Assembly (NCBI GenBank): GCA_030609665.1
Contig: JAUWBW010000134.1
Coordinates: 1 to 5,491, forward strand
Length of the DNA stretch: 5,491 nucleotides
Direction of reading: 5' to 3'
DNA from: Methanosarcinaceae archaeon
GTDB lineage: Archaea; Halobacteriota; Methanosarcinia; Methanosarcinales; Methanosarcinaceae
Shown here: positions 1 to 4,367 of the stretch, piece after piece
How positions within the stretch are numbered: the stretch's first letter is position 1
Layout: each line of letters opens with the position of its first letter
Notes under the pieces: generated by a model
Seen by the model: only the letters and a program-made list of their open reading frames with translations
Databases searched by the model: none
Told to the model about the DNA's origin: nothing
Program-made: the position numbers and the translations under genes

Positions 1-24
1 GAATGCGTGGATTAGACAATTGGG

Positions 25-38
25 TTTTTTCGTTTTTT
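25..38 (+). terminator. Oligo-T terminator of an upstream gene
   Basis: Two runs of six T separated by CG (25-30 and 33-38) follow a short GGG. Archaeal transcription commonly ends at such T tracts without needing a stem. It would end a + strand transcript entering from the left. No gene is visible upstream inside the window, so the assignment rests on composition only. Confidence 0.4.
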
Positions 39-58
39 GGTCGTAAAATTTATATTTT

Positions 59-161
59 CGAGTATTTCATGACTGTATGAAATTATGCATACTCGGAACT
101 ATGGGCAATCGGAAGTACTGTACGTAATCTGTGATAATGCTCATCATTATGATGGTGCATT
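59..161. other. Non-coding stretch with two imperfect inverted repeats
   Basis: The first 280 bases contain no convincing gene on either strand. Two inverted repeats can be read. The first pairs CGAGTATTTCAT (59-70) with ATGAAA (77-82) and TACTCG (90-95), leaving a 6-base loop and a 7-base bulge on the right arm. The second pairs AATGC-TCATCAT (136-147) with ATGATGG-TGCATT (149-161) around a single central T, with small bulges. They may be transcript structures, protein-binding sites or decayed mobile DNA ends; nothing selects among these. Confidence 0.4.
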
Positions 162-279
162 GGACATGTTTTGAGGGAATGCGCTGTGCCCTTGCTTGAT
201 CCCAGGTGCTACTTCTTCCATTATAACAGAATAATCGATTGAATTCATAGTATATATTCGATAAAATATGCAAAATTCA

Positions 280-293
280 TCGTTTATAAACGA
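280..293 (+). promoter_or_regulatory. Palindromic TATA box of the ATPase gene
   Basis: TCGTTTATAAACGA is a perfect 14-base palindrome whose core TTTATAAA (283-290) is a good archaeal TATA box. With the usual spacing of about 25 bases, transcription would start near 310-316, giving a short leader of about 15-20 bases before the ATG at 329. No Shine-Dalgarno sequence is visible in that leader. The symmetry also suits a dimeric repressor lying over the TATA box, but that is inference. Confidence 0.55.
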
Positions 294-328
294 CAAGTTT
301 ATTAATCCAAATGCCAATATAATATCTT

Positions 329-1636
329 ATGGACACAAAAAGCAAATTAAAACACGTTTTTGTTGAATGGCAAGAGCGACAACTGCCACAATTTCAAAGA
401 CGACGGCGCGATGTAGACCTCAGCAGTCCTCACATTGTGGATATATTAGGTGTAAGGCGCTGCGGTAAGACTTATTATATGTTTCAATTGATATCTGAAC
501 TGGTGAACTCAGGTATACCCAAATCAAATATATTGTACATCAATCTTGATGATGACAGGCTCCAACCCTTGAATGGCGATGAACTACAGTTACTGATCGA
601 AACGTTCAACGAGTTTTTCGAGGTTTCTGAGGATCATAAATTGTACTTGTTTTTGGATGAGATCCAGAACATGCCGGACTGGGAAAAATGGGCAAAGAGC
701 ACCTATGACAAAAATGGAAATATCAAGATCGTGGTTAGTGGTTCCAATGCATCATTATTATCGCGTGACATATCCTCCCTGTTAACCGGAAGACACATCA
801 CGACCCGGATGTTCCCGTTCAGTTTCTCTGAATTCCTGGATCATCATGGGATAAAGTACCAGTTGAAAACCCTGCAATATTCGAAAAAAAAGACATCGGT
901 TAAAAAGTTGTTTAACGAATATCTGCAAAATGGCGGGTTTCCCGAAGTGATATATTATCCAGGCTTAGGGCAAAGGGAATTACTCCAGTCTTACTTTGAC
1001 GACATCATTTTTCGGGACATAATCTCCCGTTTCAATATACGTAACCCTCAGGTTTTCAAGCAGTTGAGTATATTTTGCATATCCAACATTGCAAAACCCC
1101 ATACGTTTAATTCATTACGGAGATTGTTTGCAAATTATACGTCCCTCAGTACGGATGCCATTATCAATTACCTATCATACCTTGAAGATGCATTCTTGCT
1201 GTTCTCTGTTTCGCATTATGATCATTCAATGAAAAAACAGATCAATAAGCCCAAAAAATTGTATTGCATAGACACTGGCATGATTAACGCCGTATCTTTC
1301 CGTTTTTCAGACAATCTCGGACAGTTGTATGAAAATCTGGTGTTCCTGCAGCTTAAGCGGTCAAATCATGAAATGTATTACTGGCAAAGTGCAAAAGGCT
1401 ATGAGGTAGATTTTGTGATAAAGGAGGGCCTGAAAGCCAGCCAGATGATACAGGTGTGTTTCGATGTTTCAGATACCGAGACAAGGTCTCGTGAGGTCAG
1501 GGGTCTGGTTGAAGGATTGAACTATTTTGACCTTCCAAAAGGTACGATCATAACTTCAGACTTTTTCCACGAAGAAATTGTTGATGGGAAAGTGTTACGT
1601 TACGTGCCGCTGTGGTACTGGCTGCTTGAGAATTGA
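329..1636 (+). CDS. AAA_14 / DUF4143 family P-loop ATPase
   Basis: This 435-residue protein belongs to the widespread prokaryotic ATPases with an N-terminal AAA_14 domain and a C-terminal DUF4143 domain, and has the usual length. Walker A is GVRRCGKT (residues 41-48) and Walker B is LYLFLDEIQ (105-113). A sensor-1-like VVSGSNA lies at 135-141 and the family's TGR followed by FPFSFSEF at 153-169. Near the C terminus GYEVDFVI (357-364), then IQVCFD (374-379), matches the degenerate PD-(D/E)xK nuclease-like motif of these proteins; E359, D361 and Q375 would be the key residues. No signal peptide or membrane segment is evident. The cellular role is not established; these genes are numerous, patchily distributed and often sit in mobile or defence-rich DNA. 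The ATG follows a palindromic TATA box by 38 bases, with no clear ribosome-binding site. A probable tail of a relative lies at 3780-3817. Confidence 0.93.
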   Translation: MDTKSKLKHVFVEWQERQLPQFQRRRRDVDLSSPHIVDILGVRRCGKTYYMFQLISELVNSGIPKSNILYINLDDDRLQPLNGDELQLLIETFNEFFEVSEDHKLYLFLDEIQNMPDWEKWAKSTYDKNGNIKIVVSGSNASLLSRDISSLLTGRHITTRMFPFSFSEFLDHHGIKYQLKTLQYSKKKTSVKKLFNEYLQNGGFPEVIYYPGLGQRELLQSYFDDIIFRDIISRFNIRNPQVFKQLSIFCISNIAKPHTFNSLRRLFANYTSLSTDAIINYLSYLEDAFLLFSVSHYDHSMKKQINKPKKLYCIDTGMINAVSFRFSDNLGQLYENLVFLQLKRSNHEMYYWQSAKGYEVDFVIKEGLKASQMIQVCFDVSDTETRSREVRGLVEGLNYFDLPKGTIITSDFFHEEIVDGKVLRYVPLWYWLLEN

Positions 1637-1726
1637 ATGGGTATCGTGTACGACCCTTTGTTCTAGTATATAATTTATAGAATTATATAGTGCGAGTTAA
1701 TGCGAACGAAGTGAGCATTTTCTCGT
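1637..1726 (+). repeat. Structured 3' element, copy A, after the ATPase
   Basis: Directly after the ATPase stop codon is an A/T-rich hairpin, TATATAATT (1667-1675) with AATTATATA (1681-1689) around a 5-base loop. It is followed by TAGTGCGAG and, after about 25 bases, TTTTCTCGT. CGAG (1693-1696) can pair with CTCG (1722-1725), and inside it AATGC (1699-1703) with GCATT (1715-1719). The last 39 bases (1688-1726) match 3859-3897 at 31 positions without gaps, and that copy also has a hairpin at the same place. It may be a terminator or RNA-processing structure that travels with this ATPase family, or the end of a mobile unit. Confidence 0.6.
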
Positions 1727-1832
1727 CAATATTGAAAGCGGTCTTGCCGTTGAGATCCTTTTATGATGGCATAGCCGGTAGTGTAAAGATCATCATGCTC
1801 ATTGGATCTGAGATATGCTTAAATAAAAGGTG
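1727..1832. other. Intergenic stretch, possible tiny gene relic on the minus strand
   Basis: No gene of useful length is present. On the minus strand a 30-codon stretch between stops (1729-1818, stop at 1726-1728) reads with protein-like composition, including DDLYTTGYAIIKGSQRQDRF. I do not recognise the family. Its stop codon lies exactly at the edge of the structured element. It may be the tail of a lost gene or chance. Confidence 0.2.
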
Positions 1833-2110
1833 ACATCTGTGTTCTAATACAGTCAAAATCGAAATGGAACACGGATTCGACGGATGAACACGGATTTGCA
1901 CGGATGAACGCGGATTGAACGGATAAAAAATAAAATCCGTGCAGATCTGTCTGATCCGCGTCATCTGTGTCCTAATACAGGCAAAATCGAAATGGAACAC
2001 GGATTCGACGGATGAACACGGATTTGCACGGATAAAAAAATAAATCCGTGCAGATCCGTCAGATCCGCGTCATCTGTGTTTTCATACATTCTAAATTGAA
2101 ATGGAACACG
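1833..2110. repeat. Tandem array of GGAT-rich hairpin units
   Basis: Two near-complete units and one truncated unit start at CATCTGTGT (1834, 1962, 2071), with periods of 128 and 109 bases. The longer period comes from one extra 19-base GGAT step in unit 1. Each unit has a spacer with the core ATGGAACACG. A left arm of steps ending in CACGGAT follows, then an A-rich loop, then a right arm (ATCCGTGCAGAT onward) that largely reverse-complements the left arm, so a unit could fold into a long imperfect hairpin. Unit 3 stops after GGAACACG, where a PIN-domain coding remnant begins. I recall similar GGAT/CACGGAT repeats being common in bacteria and archaea, sometimes beside GxxExxY-type genes, but no such gene is present here. 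A stub of the same repeat is at 4054-4092. Confidence 0.85.
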
Positions 2111-2300
2111 ATCAAGGGCTGAAGACTTAGTAAATTCAGGCTTTGGAATAGCAGATGCAGCACATGTTGCCTTTGCAGAGCAGGCTAAAGTACCATTTAT
2201 AAGCTGTGATGATAGACTTATCAAAAAGTGCATAAATCATAAAATTAATGTGTGGTGTGGTAACCCGGTGGCTTTTTGCGAAAAGGAGAATTTAAGATGA
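2109..2300 (+). pseudogene. PIN-domain toxin, C-terminal remnant
   Basis: The frame ending at TGA 2298-2300 reads RAEDLVNSGFGIADAAHVAF, then AEQAKVPFISCDDRLIKKC, and ends NPVAFCEKENLR. This is the C-terminal half of a PIN-domain ribonuclease: the Asp of the ADAAHVA helix and the CDDRL strand end supply the third and fourth acidic residues of the active site. The N-terminal half, with the first Asp and the Glu, is missing. Homology stops where the hairpin-repeat array begins, so the front was probably lost by repeat insertion or recombination. No start codon or promoter is left in frame. Its stop codon overlaps the ATG of the downstream small gene (ATGA), showing that the two once formed an operon. 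Confidence 0.75.
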
Positions 2301-2497
2301 CAAATGTGAAATATATGAGTGAAGATGTTGTAATTAAAAAAGCTATAGAGGCACTCATTGAAGAATTGGGGCCAGTAGAAGCCATCCGATTCATCAATAT
2401 ACCCAAAAGAAAAAGGATGGAAAGTATAAAACGCCACCGAAAATGGCAAAATATGTTAGATAAATCTATGTTTTTTGATGAAATTTTTACTGAATGA
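2297..2497 (+). CDS. Small conserved partner of a PIN toxin, probable orphan antitoxin
   Basis: This 66-residue protein is charged and predicted largely helical, with KAIEALIEELGPVEAIRFI (residues 15-33) and a basic stretch (KRKRMESIKRHRKWQ) before LDKSMFFDEIF at the end. The pattern resembles small hypothetical proteins encoded next to PIN genes, which I take to be antitoxins of VapBC-like pairs; this comes from memory and is not proved here. The ATG at 2297 is preferred over the in-frame TTG at 2276 because AAGGAG (2283-2288) sits eight bases upstream and because ATGA joins it to the toxin remnant. Since the toxin is broken, the gene is either an orphan still neutralising a related toxin elsewhere or on its way to decay. 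The reading frame is undamaged. Confidence 0.7.
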   Translation: MTNVKYMSEDVVIKKAIEALIEELGPVEAIRFINIPKRKRMESIKRHRKWQNMLDKSMFFDEIFTE

Positions 2498-2513
2498 GCA
2501 AAATGATCTGTTT

Positions 2514-2632
2514 GTGAATAAAGGCATCATCCTTGCTAGCAGTACAAGTTCCCGCTTATGCACAATTAACCAAAGTGACGAACAAACACCCCTCCACAAC
2601 AGATATTAAAAACATTATGATAGTCTCGAGCC
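2514..2632 (+). pseudogene. rmlA: Decayed start of a glucose-1-phosphate nucleotidyltransferase (rmlA-like)
   Basis: From GTG 2514 the frame reads NKGIILASSTSSRLCTIN and continues SDEQTPLHNRY to a stop at 2607-2609. Sugar-1-phosphate thymidylyltransferases begin KGIILAGGSGTRLYPIT, followed by SKQLLPVYDKP. Positions, spacing and the conserved K-G-I-I-L-A and R-L fit, but the glycines of the nucleotide-binding loop are now Ser, mostly through G-to-A changes. After the in-frame stop, K-x-Y-x-x-L (2610-2627) may continue the homology to about 2632. It cannot be functional: the catalytic loop is destroyed and more than 250 residues are missing. RmlA makes dTDP-glucose, the first step to dTDP-rhamnose, which fits the wecB and galE genes downstream. 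Recognition is by motif only over about 35 codons. Confidence 0.55.
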
Positions 2633-2721
2633 GTAACATGTCTTAGATATAGGTGCAACGAAAACACATACTAAATTTTGTCACTTCGTTTTTCATGCCT
2701 GATTTTGGCAAAATACACCGA

Positions 2722-2749
2722 GCTTTGCGTGGTGATGTTGTTTCCGACT
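2722..2749 (+). repeat. Short dispersed hairpin repeat, copy 1
   Basis: These 28 bases match 5415-5442 at 26 positions. With its left flank, CACCGAGC (2717-2724) can pair with GCGTGGTG (2728-2735) around TTT, with one mismatch and one G-T pair. It lies about 30 bases before the wecB promoter. The conserved tail GGTGATGTTGTTT is outside the hairpin, so more than a simple stem is conserved. Confidence 0.6.
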
Positions 2750-2762
2750 CCAACCCTCTCAT

Positions 2763-2945
2763 CAACCTCTATCCAAAAATTTATATAACCTCCTGCAAAT
2801 TATCACCCAGATTCTTTTAATAAAAACAATTTCGGATCCAAAAAAATGAAAATTGCAATAATCCTCGGCACACGCCCGGAAATCATCAAGATGAGCTCCA
2901 TAATCCGCGAGTGTGAGAGACTGGGGCTTGATCACTACATCCTCC
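2763..2945 (+). repeat. Direct repeat copy 1: wecB promoter and gene start
   Basis: Bases 2764-2890 match 4135-4261 at 120 of 127 positions without a gap, and weaker similarity continues with small deletions to about 4327 in copy 2. The repeat covers the B-recognition element, TATA box, leader and first codons of wecB. The two copies flank a complete toxin-antitoxin pair and an ATPase relic. Confidence 0.9.
2773..2788 (+). promoter_or_regulatory. Archaeal promoter (BRE and TATA box) of the wecB remnant
   Basis: CCAAAAA (2773-2779) followed by TTTATATAA (2780-2788) is a close match to the archaeal BRE and TATA box. Transcription should start about 25 bases on, near 2807-2812, giving a leader of about 35 bases before ATG 2846. 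Since the wecB gene is now truncated, the transcript would run into the toxin-antitoxin genes at 3090-3777, for which no other promoter is obvious. Confidence 0.75.
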
Positions 2946-3079
2946 ACACAGGCCAGCATTATTCTTTCGAGATGGACCGTGTGTTCTTTGATGAACTTGA
3001 ACTGCTGGCGGCGCGGTATAACTTGGATGTTGGTTCAGGCACCCACGGTCGGCAGATTTTTAAGCTTGACAACCAATAG
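2846..3079 (+). pseudogene. wecB: UDP-N-acetylglucosamine 2-epimerase, N-terminal remnant
   Basis: The 77-codon frame begins MKIAIILGTRPEIIKMSSII and contains HTGQHYS (residues 34-40) and YNLDVGSGTH (58-67), the hallmarks of the N-terminal Rossmann domain of non-hydrolysing UDP-GlcNAc 2-epimerases. These interconvert UDP-GlcNAc and UDP-ManNAc for surface glycans. Family members are about 360-385 residues; homology here fades after about residue 70 and the frame stops at TAG 3077-3079. The second nucleotide-binding domain and most catalytic residues are absent, so enzyme activity is not expected. The remaining codons are clean and the promoter is intact, so the break looks recent. The DUF104 antitoxin gene starts 10 bases after the stop, suggesting the toxin-antitoxin pair replaced the rest of the gene. 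A short peptide may still be made. Confidence 0.88.
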
Positions 3080-3089
3080 AATCTTAGTG

Positions 3090-3281
3090 ATGCATATGCG
3101 AATGAAAGCAATATACAAAGATAATGTTTTGAAACCGTTGAAAAAATTAGATTTGAGGGAAGGAGAGATGGTCGAAATCAGTATGATACCCACATCTTTA
3201 GCTAAAAGATTTCAGGGTACTATAAAACTTTCTGATCGAAATTTAATAGAAGAAATAGCTGAATGTGATGATCTTGTCTAA
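3090..3281 (+). CDS. AF2212/DUF104-family antitoxin
   Basis: This 63-residue protein has the family signature: MKAIYKDNVLKPLKKLDL (residues 5-22) followed by REGEMVEI, a small beta-rich fold often encoded before a PIN toxin. The family is common in archaea and cyanobacteria and is thought to bind and inhibit its partner toxin. Three in-frame ATGs compete (3090, 3096, 3102); the last begins closest to the conserved block, and no Shine-Dalgarno sequence decides among them. The C-terminal 25 residues are likely the toxin-binding tail. The gene overlaps the toxin gene by 14 bases, typical of translational coupling. It starts 10 bases after the truncated wecB and has no recognisable promoter of its own. 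Confidence 0.85.
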   Translation: MHMRMKAIYKDNVLKPLKKLDLREGEMVEISMIPTSLAKRFQGTIKLSDRNLIEEIAECDDLV

Positions 3282-3777
3282 GATTTTTGCAATCCCGTCC
3301 GGTGAAAATGTTTTATTTGATACGAACATATTTATTTATTCCGCATTGGATCATCCAAGATATGGAGATATTTGCACAAATCTCATTTATGAAGTCGAAT
3401 CCGGAGAAATAGAAGGATACATTCCTACTATTGTATTGAATGAATTATTGCACAGGCTGATGATTGCTGAAATCATCCAAAACGGCTTCGCAAGAAACAC
3501 AAAAGATGCAATAAATGCTTTGAAACGTGACAATAATATAATTCCGAGTTTGAATGTTTGCTGGGAAGAGCTGGACAGGATATTCGAGATGCATTTCACT
3601 ATTTTGGAAGAAAAAGCAAATACGTTTGCAGAATCAATTCCAATCTCACGGAAATATTCACTATTAGCAAAAGATGCATACATCACTTCGTTCGCCAAAT
3701 CCTATGGAATAACGAATATCGCAACCAATGATCGGGATTTTGAACATGTTGAATGGCTTGATGTCTGGAGACCATAA
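3268..3777 (+). CDS. vapC: PIN-domain ribonuclease toxin (VapC-like)
   Basis: This 169-residue protein has a full PIN active site: D18 in VLFDTNIFIYSALD, E59 in IVLNELLHRL, D136 in LLAKDAYITSFAKSYG and D155 in IATNDRDF, with D157 nearby. These acids hold magnesium or manganese for RNA cleavage; VapC toxins usually cut tRNA or rRNA to stop growth. The target here cannot be told. The frame is intact and slightly longer than typical VapC (about 130-145 residues) because of a helical insert between E59 and D136. ATG 3268 is preferred; a GTG lies one codon upstream. The gene overlaps the DUF104 antitoxin by 14 bases, and the two form a complete type II toxin-antitoxin operon. Three bases after its stop the sequence turns into a probable ATPase tail relic, so the downstream junction is abrupt. 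Confidence 0.9.
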   Translation: MILSKIFAIPSGENVLFDTNIFIYSALDHPRYGDICTNLIYEVESGEIEGYIPTIVLNELLHRLMIAEIIQNGFARNTKDAINALKRDNNIIPSLNVCWEELDRIFEMHFTILEEKANTFAESIPISRKYSLLAKDAYITSFAKSYGITNIATNDRDFEHVEWLDVWRP

Positions 3778-3779
3778 GA

Positions 3780-3817
3780 CATCATAATCACCTCAGATCG
3801 TGGCGGTTGAAGATTGA
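3780..3817 (+). pseudogene. Probable tail relic of a second DUF4143 ATPase
   Basis: ATCATAATCACCTCAGAT (3782-3799) reads I-I-I-T-S-D, matching T-I-I-T-S-D near the end of the ATPase at 329-1636. It is followed by TGGCGGTTGAAGATTGAACGGG (3801-3822), which aligns with that gene's last codons, stop and first following bases (TGGCTGCTTGAGAATTGAATGGG, written here as two joined parts: W-L-L-E-N-stop then ATGGG) at 18 positions with one gap. About 14 codons between the two blocks are missing, and a one-base gap breaks the frame. Each block alone is short; the case is made by their order and by the matching structured element that follows at 3859-3897. Confidence 0.45.
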
Positions 3818-3897
3818 ACGGGCGCAGGCTTACTTGTAATATATATTTTATAAATATGTAGTCCGAGTCAATTCGACCTAAGGGAGATTTTTCTCGT
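3818..3897 (+). repeat. Structured 3' element, copy B
   Basis: After the ATPase tail relic comes an A/T hairpin, ATATATTT (3841-3848) with AAATATGT (3852-3859), eight pairs including one G-T. TAGTCCGAG then leads, after about 25 bases, to TTTTCTCGT. It matches 1688-1726 at 31 of 39 positions. The CGAG/CTCG pairing (3864-3867, 3893-3896) is kept; in the inner stem one G-C pair of copy A is a T-A pair here, while one other pair is lost. Confidence 0.6.
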
Positions 3898-4053
3898 GTT
3901 TTAAAAATTAGATCTTCCCCCCACCACATATATGACATTATTAATATATTTTCACCCAAGGCTCCGCCCCCCACTTCAAACACCATCAAAAACCCCGAGA
4001 AACAACACATAAATAACTCCCACAATATCTAATAACCATCTAAAAAATACAGA
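3898..4053. other. Non-coding, C- and A-rich stretch
   Basis: No gene is supported. The + strand has runs of C (3917-3922 and 3967-3972 regions) and of A, with several stops in every frame. The long minus-strand frame here reads poorly (biased to G and W from the C runs) and has no promoter or family resemblance. Confidence 0.4.
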
Positions 4054-4092
4054 AAATGGAACACGGATTGGCACAGATAAACACGGATAATA
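4054..4092. repeat. Stub of the GGAT-rich repeat
   Basis: ATGGAACACGGATTGGCAC and the following CAGATAAACACGGATAATAA repeat the left arm and A-rich loop of the units at 1833-2110, without the right arm. It is diverged and truncated, and sits about 40 bases before the second wecB promoter copy. Confidence 0.7.
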
Positions 4093-4143
4093 AAATGAAA
4101 GGCGTTATCCCAACAGGCAGTACAGATTTTTACCAACCTCTAT

Positions 4144-4159
4144 CCAAAAATTTATATAA
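4144..4159 (+). promoter_or_regulatory. Archaeal promoter copy 2, probable galE promoter
   Basis: CCAAAAA (4144-4150) and TTTATATAA (4151-4159) are identical to the promoter at 2773-2788. Transcription would start near 4178-4183. The first intact gene downstream is the epimerase at 4368, so the inherited promoter probably drives it through a leader of about 185 bases that contains the dead wecB start. Confidence 0.7.
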
Positions 4160-4216
4160 CCTCATGCAAATTATCACCCGGATCCTTTTAATAAATACAA
4201 TTTCGGACCCAAAAAA

Positions 4217-4327
4217 ATGAAAATTGCAATAATTCCCGGCACACGCCCGGAAATCATCAAGAGGGGGACATCATCCGCGAATATGAGTTGTGGGGTTTGG
4301 ATCATTGCATCCTTGAACCGTGTGATT
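4217..4327 (+). pseudogene. wecB: Second wecB start, frameshifted and deleted
   Basis: The ATG and first 15 codons (MKIAIIPGTRPEIIK) equal those of the wecB remnant at 2846 except for a Leu-to-Pro change at residue 7, in the first Rossmann strand. A one-base deletion after residue 15 shifts the frame. In the shifted frame IREYELWGLDHCIL still matches IRECERLGLDHYIL of copy 1. A further 29-base deletion follows, and homology ends near 4327. The frame from the ATG stops at TGA 4337-4339, 28 bases before the epimerase start. This copy is more decayed than the first and makes no enzyme; its short frame could act as a leader peptide. Confidence 0.88.
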
Positions 4328-4367
4328 CCCAACCACTGAAATATTCAACAAATTTGAGGACATCATC

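Larger units (their letters stand above)
4134..4327 (+). repeat. Direct repeat copy 2: wecB promoter and decayed gene start
   Basis: The partner of 2763-2945. The offset is exactly 1371 bases through the promoter, leader and 15 codons, then 1370 after a one-base deletion, then 1341 after a 29-base deletion between 4313 and 4314. Similarity is last visible around GAACCGTGTGATTC (4315-4328). Confidence 0.88.

Noticed and set aside
67..273. Minus-strand 68-codon frame
   Set aside because: No ribosome-binding site, promoter or family resemblance, and it spans two inverted repeats; treated as chance.
1833..2110. CRISPR array
   Set aside because: Unit length over 100 bases, variable period, conserved spacers between repeats and internal hairpin arms; not repeat-spacer architecture, and no cas gene nearby.
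1761..2233. Minus-strand frames across the repeat array
   Set aside because: Their residues (repeated I-R-V-H-P-S-N-P) come from translating the GGAT repeats and the antisense of the PIN remnant.
2276..2296. TTG start for the small partner gene
   Set aside because: It would put AAGGAG inside the coding region; ATG 2297 has correct spacing and the ATGA overlap.
3064..3076. Bacterial -35-like TTGACA before the antitoxin
   Set aside because: No matching -10 element, and the surrounding promoters are archaeal.
2913..3089. N-terminal extension of the DUF104 antitoxin
   Set aside because: That frame is the shadow of the wecB remnant in another frame; the family starts close to M-K-A-I-Y.
3702..4025. 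Minus-strand 107-codon frame
   Set aside because: Overlaps the end of the PIN gene and translates C runs into G/W-rich sequence; no family match.
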